From positions 1 to 36,205 of the forward strand of contig JAFIEP010000045.1 in NCBI GenBank assembly GCA_020832495.1: 36,205 nt of DNA, read 5' to 3'. This DNA is from Acidimicrobiia bacterium. Lineage in GTDB: Bacteria; Actinomycetota; Acidimicrobiia; Acidimicrobiales; Acidimicrobilacustridaceae. The notes beneath the pieces are model-generated. The model was not told the DNA's origin and ran no database searches. It was given only the letters and a program-made list of their open reading frames with translations. This document shows, in pieces, positions 23,774 through 32,447 of this stretch. Each line of letters starts with the position of its first letter. The stretch's first letter is position 1. A program made the position numbers and the translations under genes.

Positions 23774-24472
23774 TCAACCCGGCGTCTCGATGTGGTCAGA
23801 CATGTTCTCTGCAGGCGAGGACGGCCGGGCGCTTCCCTGCTCGGCCATCCAGATGGTCACGTCGAGCACTCGCAGCAGCGAGATGTCGGTGCCGATACCG
23901 GCGTCGAGTTGTAGCTGGCGAAGCCGATCGACGACATCGCTCGACTCGGTCAACGCCCGGCGAAGGAGTACCCACCAGCCACCCTCGAGGCCGAGCGCAT
24001 CACGGACGACGGTGTCGTACACCGGCACCAGTCGCGGGCGCTTGCGCGCCAGCAGCTTGCCAGCCGTGACCCAGCCGACACCGACGATCTCGTCGAGCGC
24101 CCGCCAAGCCGCATCAGCAGGGCCTTGCGGGTCGTCGCTGCGGATCAGCTCGTCGACCGCCGTGTCGTCGGCGTCCCAGAGTTCCGCATCGACCGGGATC
24201 TGCTGCAAGTAGCGCTGGAGCTCCCCGGCGCGGTCCTCAAGGATGGCGATCGCAGCCCTACCGGGGACGTTCACACTCAGCGTCGAGCAAGCGACCAGGT
24301 CCTCCGCAGTGAACCGGTTGGCGATCTCCACGCGATCGCCTCCACCCCCGAGGCGTTCGAACCGTCGGCCGGAGTACGTCCTCTTGCCGAAGTAGTCACG
24401 AAGGTCGGTCACCGCCCTATCGGCGTTCACGTAGCGCAGCAGATCGTCCGCAAGGTCAGTCATGGCCACCAT
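23774..24472 (-). CDS. DUF6308 family protein, copy 1
   Basis: A 232-residue protein. ATG 24472 has AGGAGG ten bases upstream; ATG 24463 is an alternative. The landmark motif is VGVGWVTAGKLLARKRPRLVPVYDTVV (residues about 128-154), followed by a helical C-terminal half ending DVTIWM. This matches DUF6308, a family I know from actinobacteria, whose G-x-G-x3-A-x-KLLARKRP segment recalls a helix-hairpin-helix DNA-binding element. Function is unknown. The neighbouring 24537 gene is a diverged paralogue. The last residues are low complexity. Bases 23497-23773 upstream of the HicA-like gene hold no gene. Confidence 0.75.
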   Translation of the reverse strand: MVAMTDLADDLLRYVNADRAVTDLRDYFGKRTYSGRRFERLGGGGDRVEIANRFTAEDLVACSTLSVNVPGRAAIAILEDRAGELQRYLQQIPVDAELWDADDTAVDELIRSDDPQGPADAAWRALDEIVGVGWVTAGKLLARKRPRLVPVYDTVVRDALGLEGGWWVLLRRALTESSDVVDRLRQLQLDAGIGTDISLLRVLDVTIWMAEQGSARPSSPAENMSDHIETPG

Positions 24473-24536
24473 GTTGGCCGAACCTCCTGGCCGCTGCGGC
24501 CCTTACACTGAAGCGACATCGGCCCAACGGTCGCCG

Positions 24537-25172
24537 TCACGGCTGACCCTCCATCCAAACCATGATGTCGAGCATCCGAACGTGAGAGAGCGGCCTCGGC
24601 AGTTCCTTCTCGAGCGACACGCCGATGATGGCGAGCAGCACCGCGTTCTCGCCGTTCAGGTTCTCACGCATCGCGCCGAGCAACGGCCCCCAGACGCCGG
24701 CGGCCCTCCGCTGGCCGGTGAGGGGCCGGTACCAGTCGATGATCGACCGGTCCAGCAGCGGGATCAGCCTGGGGCGCTTGCGGTGCAGGACCTTCGTGAG
24801 CAGCGAGAGCTGAACCTGTCCGTCCCATGGGGCCAGGAGCGCCAACTCAGCCAGCAACTGATCATCGGCATCCCGCAACCAAGTGTCACGGGGAATGTCG
24901 CGCAGCCAGGCCCCGAGCCGCGGTCCCTGCTCACGGAAGAAGGCGAGGTCGCTGCGACCCAACCCCGGATGCAGCGCGCCGGCAGCGAGCAGGTCAACCT
25001 CCGTGATCTCGTCGTCGGCGATCGTGTCGACCACGTCGAAGTACTGGAACGCCCACGTCTCGGGCGGACCGCCCGACCAGTCCAAGCCGCAGTAGCGGCG
25101 CAACCGGTCCCAACCGTCGGTGATGCGGCGATTCCCGACCGTGATCGGGATCACCTCGACTGCTGTGTCCAT
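24537..25172 (-). CDS. DUF6308-like protein, copy 2
   Basis: A 211-residue protein. ATG 25172 is chosen for the GAGGAG site six bases upstream; the open frame to 25244 has no start signal. It shares with its neighbour the core LLTKVLHRKRPRLIPLLDRS and the ending MLDIMVWM, but the glycine motif before the core is replaced by PWDGQVQLS. Overall identity with copy 1 is low, so the duplication is old. Two tandem, diverged copies suggest a heterodimer or separate specificities. Function is unknown. Confidence 0.7.
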   Translation of the reverse strand: MDTAVEVIPITVGNRRITDGWDRLRRYCGLDWSGGPPETWAFQYFDVVDTIADDEITEVDLLAAGALHPGLGRSDLAFFREQGPRLGAWLRDIPRDTWLRDADDQLLAELALLAPWDGQVQLSLLTKVLHRKRPRLIPLLDRSIIDWYRPLTGQRRAAGVWGPLLGAMRENLNGENAVLLAIIGVSLEKELPRPLSHVRMLDIMVWMEGQP

Positions 25173-25319
25173 GTCGTCTCCTCTTGCCGCTGCCTCCCGT
25201 CCGGGAGCGCTCGACATCCGACCAGTGGAGGGGACCTGTGACACGGTCGACTCAGCGGCACGCCGCCGACCACCCCAGCGTCGTCAATCGGCCATGACAT
25301 GCGCCGGATCAAGCCGCCG

Positions 25320-25904
25320 CTACTGCTCGTCAGGCTTGTCCCAGTCGCCGTCGGGAATCGGGTCCGAGGTCATGAGGTGCTGCACGGTCCTACCGTCACT
25401 GGATGTGATCAGGTACCGGTAGCCCTGTCGCTGTCGGTCGGCCAGCTCACCCAGTTCGAACTCGACCTCTTCCCAGGTGGTGGGGTCCACGTCGAAGGCC
25501 AGTCCAGGCCCGGCCTCATCGCCCTGCTCGCTGCCGTCGCCGGTGCGCCAGGGTCGATGGTCACGCCACACCATTCCACGGGCACGCACTCGTCCGACCA
25601 GTCGGTCGTCGAGGCGGAGGTACACCCACCCTCCAGCTCGGAGGTCGTGCGGATAGCCCTGGGCCAGCAGCCAGTCGGTCCATGCACCCAGGTACGGCTG
25701 TGGGTCGTAGACGGGGACGGACACATCTTTGGTGCCTTTCAGCGGCTCGATCGGAGCGTCAGGCGAGTTTGGCCTGGTGGTCGCCTTCGGTTGAGTCGGC
25801 GGTGGCCGCCGGACTGGTTGGGGTTCGTGCAGGCAATCGAGGCACACCGCCCGGATCTCGCCGTGCTCGCAGGTGCCTGCTCCGGTCACTTCGTCGTCCG
25901 TCAT
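25320..25904 (-). CDS. Zinc-knuckle protein with possible PUA-like domain
   Basis: A 194-residue protein starting at ATG 25904. The N-terminus has C12-x-H14, C21 and C24 (TCEHGEIRAVCLDC), a small zinc knuckle. A Pro/Thr-rich linker follows (about 28-60). The C-terminal domain (about 65-185) has alternating strands around DDRLVGRVRARGMVWRD and TTWEEVEFELGELADRQRQG, recalling PUA/EVE-like folds that read modified bases; this is tentative. The gene is divergent from the EVE-HNH endonuclease and shares a 234-bp intergenic region containing a long inverted repeat. I cannot name a function. Confidence 0.6.
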   Translation of the reverse strand: MTDDEVTGAGTCEHGEIRAVCLDCLHEPQPVRRPPPTQPKATTRPNSPDAPIEPLKGTKDVSVPVYDPQPYLGAWTDWLLAQGYPHDLRAGGWVYLRLDDRLVGRVRARGMVWRDHRPWRTGDGSEQGDEAGPGLAFDVDPTTWEEVEFELGELADRQRQGYRYLITSSDGRTVQHLMTSDPIPDGDWDKPDEQ

Positions 25905-25962
25905 TCCGATCCCCGATCGATCCCGATCCAGCACTTCCGTGGACACACCGAACACCGGTGCC

Positions 25963-26002
25963 GAGTGTCGACAGTGGCACGCCGCACTGTGAGCCGACAC
26001 TC
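25963..26002. promoter_or_regulatory. Long inverted repeat between divergent genes
   Basis: GAGTGTCG-ACAGTG (25963-25976) pairs with CACTGT-(GAGC)-CGACACTC (25985-26002): 14 complementary positions with a four-base bulge and an eight-base centre. It lies between the zinc-knuckle gene and the HNH endonuclease gene and is outside any coding frame I accept. A shared operator is the simplest reading. Confidence 0.5.
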
Positions 26003-26138
26003 CCATCATCGTTGCACGGCAAACGGGCGACCGCAGCGACCGACTCGCCATCTCCAACGAGCAGGGTGCCCTCCATCGGTGGCATCCTCTCGCTGTGCGG
26101 AACCGAGAGCAGCGAAACGGCAAAGGCGGTGCTCGACC

Positions 26139-26924
26139 ATGAGCGTGTTCATCCTCACGTGGAGCCCGGTGAAGCGACAGATGTCGGACGAGGAGTACGA
26201 CGACAAGGTCGCGCGGACTGAGGGCACAAGGTCCTTCGAGAGCGACTGGTCCACGGGTGGCCGCAACTCGGGCATTCAAGAGAACGACCTCGCCCTTCTG
26301 CTGCGCCAGCACAGCGACCGAGGCATCGTCGCCCGTGGACGGTTCGCTTCCGAGATCTACCAAGACACGCACTGGGACGGCAGCTCGCGGAACGCGAACT
26401 ACGCCGACATCAATTTTTCCACCTGGCTCCCCCTCGAGGATCGCCTCCCGATCGAGGTGCTCCTGCGGGAGGTTCCGGAGGTGCCCTGGAACAACCTCCA
26501 GGCGTCGGGGGTCCAGGTTCCTCCTGGGGCCGATCAGCGCCTGCTCGATCTCTGGAATCAGCACCTCCAGGGCCTCGTCCGACCCGCCGAAGAACTACCT
26601 CCGGGCACCTACCCAGAGGGCGCGACGAAGCAGGTCATGGTGAACCGCTATGAACGCAGCACCCAGGCCCGTCGAGCGTGCATCGGTCGCTACGGGACGA
26701 CATGCGTGGCCTGCGGCTTCGACTTTGCGCGCACCTATGGAGAACACGGCAAGGACTTCATCCACGTGCACCATCTGAAGGAGGTCTCGAAGCTGCCGGA
26801 GGGCTACGAGGTCGATCCGATCAAGGATCTCCGTCCTGTGTGCGCCAACTGTCACGCCATGATCCACCGGGGTGACACGATGCTCACGATCAAGCAGCTC
26901 CAGAACCTGATCGCGAAGGCGTAG
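26139..26924 (+). CDS. EVE-HNH endonuclease, probable modification-dependent restriction enzyme
   Basis: A 261-residue protein starting at ATG 26139. Residues 1-110 look like an EVE (PUA-like) domain: FILTWSP at the start, GRNSGIQENDLALLLRQ, then RGIVARGRFASEIY and NYADINFSTW, the order expected for a base-flipping reader of modified cytosine. The linker WNNLQASGVQVP is typical of HNH enzymes of this class. The HNH nuclease is C189-x2-C192, HVHHL (H209, H211, H212), then VCANCHAMIH (C235, C238, H239, H243). EVE-HNH enzymes such as VcaM4I cut DNA containing modified cytosine (from memory of the literature). All metal ligands look present. The frame is open 840 bases upstream, but that is shadow. 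No methylase is adjacent, as expected for type IV restriction. Confidence 0.8.
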   Translation: MSVFILTWSPVKRQMSDEEYDDKVARTEGTRSFESDWSTGGRNSGIQENDLALLLRQHSDRGIVARGRFASEIYQDTHWDGSSRNANYADINFSTWLPLEDRLPIEVLLREVPEVPWNNLQASGVQVPPGADQRLLDLWNQHLQGLVRPAEELPPGTYPEGATKQVMVNRYERSTQARRACIGRYGTTCVACGFDFARTYGEHGKDFIHVHHLKEVSKLPEGYEVDPIKDLRPVCANCHAMIHRGDTMLTIKQLQNLIAKA

Positions 26925-27031
26925 GCGCTGGCCAGACCGAGGCCGCCGCCGAGGGAATCGAGCAATGCTCGTCTTCCGGCTACCGCGGTGCGGGGACATG
27001 CGCTGACTCACACGAAGGCGGACCAACGACC

Positions 27032-27697
27032 ATGCCAACGCAAGAGTGCTACTTCATCGAACAACTGAACGAGGCCATCGCAGAGGTCCGGTCACCAGAG
27101 CAGATCGAGATCCGCCCGATGCTCGCCGGCACGGGCCGGTGGATCCGGCTGCGCAGCACCCGAACCGGCTTGGAGGCGCAGCTCTGGACGAACACCTACT
27201 ACCTGCCGAACGCCCCGCTGCCGAAGGAGCACCGATCGTTGCTGCAATCATTCGGCTGGGAGGTGACGGCACCCGACCGTGTGGTGCCGGCCACGATCGA
27301 GGCGACCAAGTCCTTCCCGAGGCGTGCCACGGACAGCGTCGGCGATGAACTCACGGACATGACCGAACGAATGTTTGTCGAGTCGGCCGACCAGATCGAC
27401 GTCACCTGTTCGAAACGCAACCCTGAGCTCGTTCCCGTGCCTCCGGTTCCGCACGCTCTCGTCAGCTGGGACTTCGACGAGGACTGTCCCATCGAGCAAC
27501 TGAACTTCCTCATGGAGCGAGTCCACAGCGCCGACGGTCGGCTCCCCAAACTGCTCGACGTGGAGATCGGCGATTCGATGTACTCGTTGGTGATCGTCGG
27601 CGCTCCGCTGTCCCACGATGCTGGGGTGGCGCTGTGGACATGGTGCGTCGCCGAGTGGCCGCGCGACGGTGGCGCTGACGTCTGCTGGGGGTGCTGA
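27032..27697 (+). CDS. TY-Chap/T3SS-chaperone-like protein
   Basis: A 221-residue protein starting at ATG 27032. The N-terminal part (about 5-85), with WIRLRSTRTGLEAQLWTNTY then LPKEHRSLLQSFGWEV, has the pattern of the actinobacterial chaperone-like (YbjN/TY-Chap) domains: beta strands, a Y-L-P turn, then a helix ending LGW. The remainder is mixed alpha/beta with no recognised motif. Domains of this class often accompany effectors or sensors and may bind a partner protein. It is the second plus-strand gene after the HNH enzyme, 107 bases away, and may share its transcript. The end is Trp/Cys-rich (LWTWCVAEW). Confidence 0.55.
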   Translation: MPTQECYFIEQLNEAIAEVRSPEQIEIRPMLAGTGRWIRLRSTRTGLEAQLWTNTYYLPNAPLPKEHRSLLQSFGWEVTAPDRVVPATIEATKSFPRRATDSVGDELTDMTERMFVESADQIDVTCSKRNPELVPVPPVPHALVSWDFDEDCPIEQLNFLMERVHSADGRLPKLLDVEIGDSMYSLVIVGAPLSHDAGVALWTWCVAEWPRDGGADVCWGC

Positions 27698-27830
27698 GGG
27701 CAGCGGTTGGGACGGCGCCCCTCCGAAGGCCCGCTCGCTCGCACCGCCCGGCGCGAGCAGCAGTGCCGTTCGAAGCCCAGGGCAGAAGGGCTGTCACACG
27801 TGATCGCTACCTGCTGTAGTGGAGGAGGTC

Positions 27831-28154
27831 ATGGGACGAGCGGCGAAAGCGGGTCGAGTTGCAGTGGCGGCCACTCGGTGGTCGGCCCGCACTGCGGGTC
27901 GCGCGGTTGCGGTCGGTGTCCGAGCGGCCGAGTCGGGTACCCGGCGGGCGCTCGGCGGGGAGCGCTACCACCGTCAGGCACTCAAGACCAACGAGCGGTT
28001 GGCCCAGTCGATCCGCACCATGGAGGAGTTGCTCGCCGCCCAGGCCGAGGAGATCGACCGGCTCCGCCGGCAAGCCACCGACACCCGCACGACATCGAGT
28101 GGTCCTCCCGACCACACGGCTCCCGGAGCGCCGGCGGAGGCGGCGGAGCGATGA
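27831..28154 (+). CDS. Small coiled-coil protein of a two-gene membrane operon
   Basis: A 107-residue protein. ATG 27831 follows GGAGGAGG; a GTG twelve bases earlier lies inside that site and is rejected. The N-terminus is basic and Ala-rich (AAKAGRVAVAATRWSARTAG). A helix with coiled-coil spacing follows (about 45-75, RLAQSIRTMEELLAAQAEEI), then a disordered tail. The family is not recognised. The stop overlaps the next gene (ATGA), so the two proteins are probably made together and may bind each other. Confidence 0.6.
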   Translation: MGRAAKAGRVAVAATRWSARTAGRAVAVGVRAAESGTRRALGGERYHRQALKTNERLAQSIRTMEELLAAQAEEIDRLRRQATDTRTTSSGPPDHTAPGAPAEAAER

Positions 28155-29437
28155 GGCGCTGGAAGCGCCGGACGCCGTGGCTCGCCGGAACGAGCAGCGA
28201 CGTGCTCGCCGAGCGGGACGACCTCGCCGACTGGGCGGAACAGGTGGCGGCGGCAGCCAGCGCGGCGCGCCTCGAACGCTTGGCCCGCGAGCGGCTGCCG
28301 TGGACGGTGACCGGCGCTGCCGCGATCGACGCCGTACGTGCTGCGGCGGCGCACATTCCCACCGGGCTGCTCGACGACACGGCCCTCGAGGACGCGGCGG
28401 CACGCGCCCACCTTGCTGAGTTCGCCTGGGCCGACGCCGCCCCAGAGTCGGCGCGCGGTGCGTTCTGGGGTATCCGCGGCACCGCCGGGGAGCTGTGGGC
28501 ACTCGAAGAACTCGAGGCGGGACGCCTGCCGATGCCCGACGGAGCCACCGCCGTCGAGCTGGTGCACCACAACGAACCAGGAGTGGATCTCCATTTCGTC
28601 GACGCGGCGGGCACCGAGGTCGCCGCAGCAAACGTGAAGGTGGCCGCCACCGAACAGGTGCTGCTCCGCCACTTCGGCCGCCACCCCGACGTTGCCCTGT
28701 TGTATGCCACCAGCGACGCAGCAGACGCCGCCGCCGCCCGAGGGATCACCGTGGTCCCCGCCGACGCTGGCTCGGTGACGGTCTCCGAACCGACCGTCGT
28801 CGATCTGGGCCTGTCCTCGGCGGACTTCGACCGCGAAGTCGGCGGCGCCCTGCACAGCGCCGTGTCGGAACCTGCCGCGCCTGGTGCGAGCGAGCTAGCG
28901 CAGTCCGTCCCCGTCGTCAGCCTCGCCGTCGTGGCGGTGCGCGCTGCCCGGCGACTCCACCACACCCGCTCGATCGGCGCTACCGCCGACGGTGTCGGCC
29001 GCGACCTCGTCCGCACGGGAGGTGGACTGGCCGGCGGTGGCATTGCCGCAGCTGCGGGTGGGGCCACCGTCGCCACCGCTGGGGGCGCTGTGGTAGGCGC
29101 CGGGGTGGCCAACGGGTTGCTCCGTGTACGCCGCCTGTGGCGCGACGCCGCCGCCCGCGACGCCGACCTGGCCGGCCTCGCCGAGGACGCCGCTGACCGC
29201 GCAGGCGTTCACCGGCGTTGCACCGACCGAGGCGACACTCGCCTCTACCTCGTCGTCCTGTTCAGCCTCGGTGTGTTGGCTGTCCTGGTCGGCGCGCCCG
29301 CAGCCGCGGTCGTCGCCGTGATCGCCGGCAAGCTCCTCCTGCCTGTCGTCGTGATCGTCGCCTTGGCCGCCGCTGTCGCCTGGTGGCTGTTCAGCAGCGA
29401 CCCCGACGGACCCGGTCCGCCTCCACAATCCAGGTAG
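28151..29437 (+). CDS. Membrane protein with possible PD-(D/E)XK-like domain
   Basis: A 428-residue protein from ATG 28151. Residues about 95-200 (FWGIRGTAGELWALEELEAG, then GVDLHFVDAAG, then ANVKVAATEQVLLRHF and VALLYATS) follow the order of restriction-endonuclease-like domains: acidic residue, strand, V-K-x on the next strand, helix, strand. The usual E or Q before the lysine is N here, so activity is doubtful. Residues about 290-320 are a glycine-zipper-like hydrophobic stretch (GGGLAGGGIAAAAGGATVAT). Two C-terminal membrane segments lie at about 363-382 and 388-412. The mix of a nuclease-like soluble part and glycine-rich membrane segments is unusual. It is coupled to the small coiled-coil protein. 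Function is unknown. Confidence 0.6.
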   Translation: MRRWKRRTPWLAGTSSDVLAERDDLADWAEQVAAAASAARLERLARERLPWTVTGAAAIDAVRAAAAHIPTGLLDDTALEDAAARAHLAEFAWADAAPESARGAFWGIRGTAGELWALEELEAGRLPMPDGATAVELVHHNEPGVDLHFVDAAGTEVAAANVKVAATEQVLLRHFGRHPDVALLYATSDAADAAAARGITVVPADAGSVTVSEPTVVDLGLSSADFDREVGGALHSAVSEPAAPGASELAQSVPVVSLAVVAVRAARRLHHTRSIGATADGVGRDLVRTGGGLAGGGIAAAAGGATVATAGGAVVGAGVANGLLRVRRLWRDAAARDADLAGLAEDAADRAGVHRRCTDRGDTRLYLVVLFSLGVLAVLVGAPAAAVVAVIAGKLLLPVVVIVALAAAVAWWLFSSDPDGPGPPPQSR

Positions 29438-29791
29438 AGCGTCGCCGACGTGGGATCAGCGCCTCCACAAGCAAGCCGCGAGACACTGCACAAGTCGCAA
29501 GGTTCCTGATCCAATGGTGGGCGGGTGGACAGTGCCTCCCCCGAACCCGGTCACCACAGCACGAGCAGCGCCACGGCTGCGACTGACGCAACGACTAGGC
29601 CTGACAGAGACGCGATGGCGACTACGACCGTTCGCGGCCGGTACAGCCTCCGCACCTGGGGTGTGGGGTCTCTTGCGGGCCTCCTTAAGACCCACCGTTG
29701 GTCACTTGCGTCCTTCTGCCCCGGCTCCCAGTTCATGCTTCACCAGCACCGGTTGCACGACGAAGGTCACGAGCAACTTCCACAGACACCG
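29438..29791. other. Gap between convergent units, no gene seen
   Basis: I see no supported gene here. Short frames (such as 29525-29824, +) lack ribosome sites and coding bias. No strong hairpin was found for ending either flanking unit. Confidence 0.4.
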
Positions 29792-31345
29792 TCACTGCTT
29801 CTCCCTTTGCGCACTCTTGGATAGCTGCTGAACAACCACTGCCTGGGCTCCGACCTTGGGGACAAGTGCACGAGCCGCACCGAGTTCAGCCTCCGAACTG
29901 ACGGCCACCACTCGGCGTCCACGGCGCTCGTCGAAGACCTTCGGCTCGAATGACGTCCGACCCCTCCCGCCTACCACGTCCTCACGAAACACCTCTCGCG
30001 CCTTGCGCTTCAAGCGAGGCGCGGCAACCGTCCACCGGAACTCAACCGTGCGCGCCGGCTCGTGGTTGCTCGGGTCGAGGGTCGAGGTATCGGGGGAGAT
30101 GTCGAGGTCCAACGCAGTGTGCGCCACAAGCGGCGGGACGACGACCTCGATGCGCTCCTGAACTACAACCTCCTTCCACCCTTCAGCGCTGACGTCGATG
30201 AGATGGCTTCCAACATCACGCAGCTGTGCCTCAGCAACCAATCGCCAAGGAGCCGAAGCGACCCAGTCGTCAAGGATCTTCGCTAGAGCCTCGGCTCGGG
30301 CGCCGTCGGTCCAGATGCCCAGCTCGAGGTTCGACTCGTCCTCGATGCTGACGTGGTTCGCACTGTGAACCAGGCACCGCTCCAGGTCGACCTGGAGAAG
30401 CTTTGCGTGGAGGCGGTGGTGCCCGAGCACGGCCGCTCCGGAACGAGCGAGCTCAAGTAGTGCAGGCGATGCACGCTTCGCGCGCTTTGAGCAGCGGGCG
30501 AGGATCGTGACGTGCTTGCCCGCACGCGCTGCTGCGCACAGCTCCCGCACGACGGGGTGGTCGGCTGCCCATCCAAAATTGCTAGCCAGGATCACTTGTG
30601 CGTCACGAATCGCTTGGACGGCAGTAGAGCCAATGCCGTCCTGATGGCGGTTGCTAGAGACGACTGGCTCCTGAGGACGCTCCCACTCGACGAGATCAGC
30701 GGCTCGCACAGACTGGAGTCGCTGGGGTTCGAGCAATTCGTGCTCGGCGGCCTCCCAGAAGGCCCAACGAAGCACCCGGTACATGGACCGGACCTCATCT
30801 GGTTCGAGGGCGACCCCTACTTCGAGGTTGGCTTCAAGGTCGACGTAGACGAGGTTGGATGTGAGGAGCAGGCCCTGTGGGTTGGTCATCGGATCGACGA
30901 TGACCACCTTCGCATGGAAGCCAGGAGCAGTCCGGACAAGGACGTTTCCGGCCAACTCATCGAGCAGGAACTGGTGCTCACGGGACCGTTCCTCCTCCGT
31001 GGCCGACCATCCTCGATGACCTCGGTCGAGGCGCTGCTCCGACGCAGTCATCAGGTACACCCGGACGCCTCGGGCTGCGGCCGCCACGATGGCGGCTTGT
31101 ACCTCGTCGCTGGCAATCAGGAACGACGCCACGATGGCAACGTCCTCTGCGGACTGGAGCAAAGCCACGATTGCCGTCACCAGATCCTTGTTCGGGCCTG
31201 GCTGGTAGACGATCGCGTCAACGCACTCCGTACGCTCTGCAGCGGCTCTCCGTTCAATGCGCGTCCAACAGTCGTGCACGACTGCATCTCCGCAATCGAC
31301 GACAGCGCTTGCGTCTCGGGAAGTCCACCCGTCAAAGCTAGACAT
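29792..31345 (-). CDS. Phospholipase D-like nuclease with two HKD motifs
   Basis: A 517-residue protein starting at ATG 31345, overlapping the previous gene by eight bases. Motif one is FHAKVVIVD (H144, K146, D151) followed by LLLTSN; motif two is LHAKLLQVD (H313, K315, D320) followed by LVHSAN and an ESNLELGI end. Two intact HKD motifs in one chain are the active site of PLD-family phosphodiesterases, which include nucleases. The C-terminal 140 residues are strand-rich, then basic (PRLKRKAREVFRED), and may bind nucleic acid. It is the last gene of the four-gene helicase operon and its likely effector nuclease. There is no signal peptide, so it should act in the cytoplasm. Confidence 0.85.
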   Translation of the reverse strand: MSSFDGWTSRDASAVVDCGDAVVHDCWTRIERRAAAERTECVDAIVYQPGPNKDLVTAIVALLQSAEDVAIVASFLIASDEVQAAIVAAAARGVRVYLMTASEQRLDRGHRGWSATEEERSREHQFLLDELAGNVLVRTAPGFHAKVVIVDPMTNPQGLLLTSNLVYVDLEANLEVGVALEPDEVRSMYRVLRWAFWEAAEHELLEPQRLQSVRAADLVEWERPQEPVVSSNRHQDGIGSTAVQAIRDAQVILASNFGWAADHPVVRELCAAARAGKHVTILARCSKRAKRASPALLELARSGAAVLGHHRLHAKLLQVDLERCLVHSANHVSIEDESNLELGIWTDGARAEALAKILDDWVASAPWRLVAEAQLRDVGSHLIDVSAEGWKEVVVQERIEVVVPPLVAHTALDLDISPDTSTLDPSNHEPARTVEFRWTVAAPRLKRKAREVFREDVVGGRGRTSFEPKVFDERRGRRVVAVSSEAELGAARALVPKVGAQAVVVQQLSKSAQREKQ

Positions 31346-32447
31346 CCCAGTCCTCAGCCGCAGCCAGATGCCAATATTTCGTTCGTGTAGAGGACAGGCT
31401 GGTGTCTTCCAACTGAGCGCGAATCTCGCATCTAGTTGGCATATGCCCAGCCGGGAGGTTCTCCAACCCTGTACTTGCTTCCGTCACCCAAGTGCACCAG
31501 CGACCGAGCGATGCGTAGTCGTCGACCAGCGCTTCGATGCGGCGCCGTACCCACTCCTCTGCGTCAGAAGTGCCCGTGGGCCGGACGGGCAGGCGAGCCG
31601 CCATGTGCTCAAACAGCCCGAAGCTGACTGTCTCTACATCCTTCCGGTCGACCACCACGGCACCTTCTAGGAGTTGCTCATCTGTCAGGCACGAAGCAGG
31701 TGCCTCAAGACAGCCCGCCTCCTCATTCCACTGTCCACCAGGAACTGCATCCGGTGGAAGAGCACTGATCCCGTCAACACGAGCGCATTCGACTTCCCGC
31801 TGGACCTTGCCATCTTGCGCTATACGCACACTCCCTTCCAGTGGCGCCCATTCGAGATCGAGGCCGGAGTCGAAGCTGCTGTCCACCTTGCCGATCACGC
31901 AGGGTTCAGCGATGTAGACCTCCTCACGACCACCAAGTACAAGGCAGCGACGACTACCGAGCGCGTCAGTGAAAGAAGGGGGCGCGTCGGTGGGCGCAAG
32001 GGAGCTTGAACCTACCGATTGAATGCCGTCCCAGAGTCTCGGGTCACCCACGCGGTCGACAGTTAGCATCGGACCATCTAGAAGGACATCCTCAGCAATG
32101 ACCACGCGCCAGACGCCGAACTGGGGTACGAGCACTTGTCCCGCGCGTAGGGCTTCAATGCCACCTTCGCTCAGAACCCAGGCGTCCTCATCGACGCAAC
32201 GCACGAGTCCCAACTCCGCGGCCATGGCGAGGATCCGCTCGGCAAAGGCCACTCGGCCGCGACCGAACAGGTGATCTGCGAGCTCCGCAGCGGCAACTTG
32301 GCCTGCGTGCTCAACGATCGAGATGAGAACCACGAGGAGCTGATCCCGTTGGCTCCGCCGTGCAACCGTTCCCGCGAATTCCACTGCAGTGGTCGAAAGC
32401 TTCCTTCGAAGCAGGACGGAGGCACCGCTCACTTCGTCGGACTCCAT
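31338..32447 (-). CDS. Winged-helix-like protein of the helicase-PLD operon
   Basis: A 369-residue protein starting at ATG 32447, inside the end of the helicase gene (19-base overlap). The frame is open to 32972, but that part is helicase shadow. Residues about 25-85 (LISIVEHAGQVAAAELADHL, then FAERILAMAAELGLVRC and AWVLSEGG) read as a winged helix. The middle is strand-rich (RCLVLGGREEVYIAEP), and a Cys/Trp-rich helix follows (EEWVRRRIEALVDDYASLGR). I do not recognise the family. Position between helicase and nuclease with overlapping reading frames on both sides argues that it is a dedicated partner, perhaps a nucleic-acid sensor or bridge. Confidence 0.7.
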   Translation of the reverse strand: MESDEVSGASVLLRRKLSTTAVEFAGTVARRSQRDQLLVVLISIVEHAGQVAAAELADHLFGRGRVAFAERILAMAAELGLVRCVDEDAWVLSEGGIEALRAGQVLVPQFGVWRVVIAEDVLLDGPMLTVDRVGDPRLWDGIQSVGSSSLAPTDAPPSFTDALGSRRCLVLGGREEVYIAEPCVIGKVDSSFDSGLDLEWAPLEGSVRIAQDGKVQREVECARVDGISALPPDAVPGGQWNEEAGCLEAPASCLTDEQLLEGAVVVDRKDVETVSFGLFEHMAARLPVRPTGTSDAEEWVRRRIEALVDDYASLGRWCTWVTEASTGLENLPAGHMPTRCEIRAQLEDTSLSSTRTKYWHLAAAEDWDV

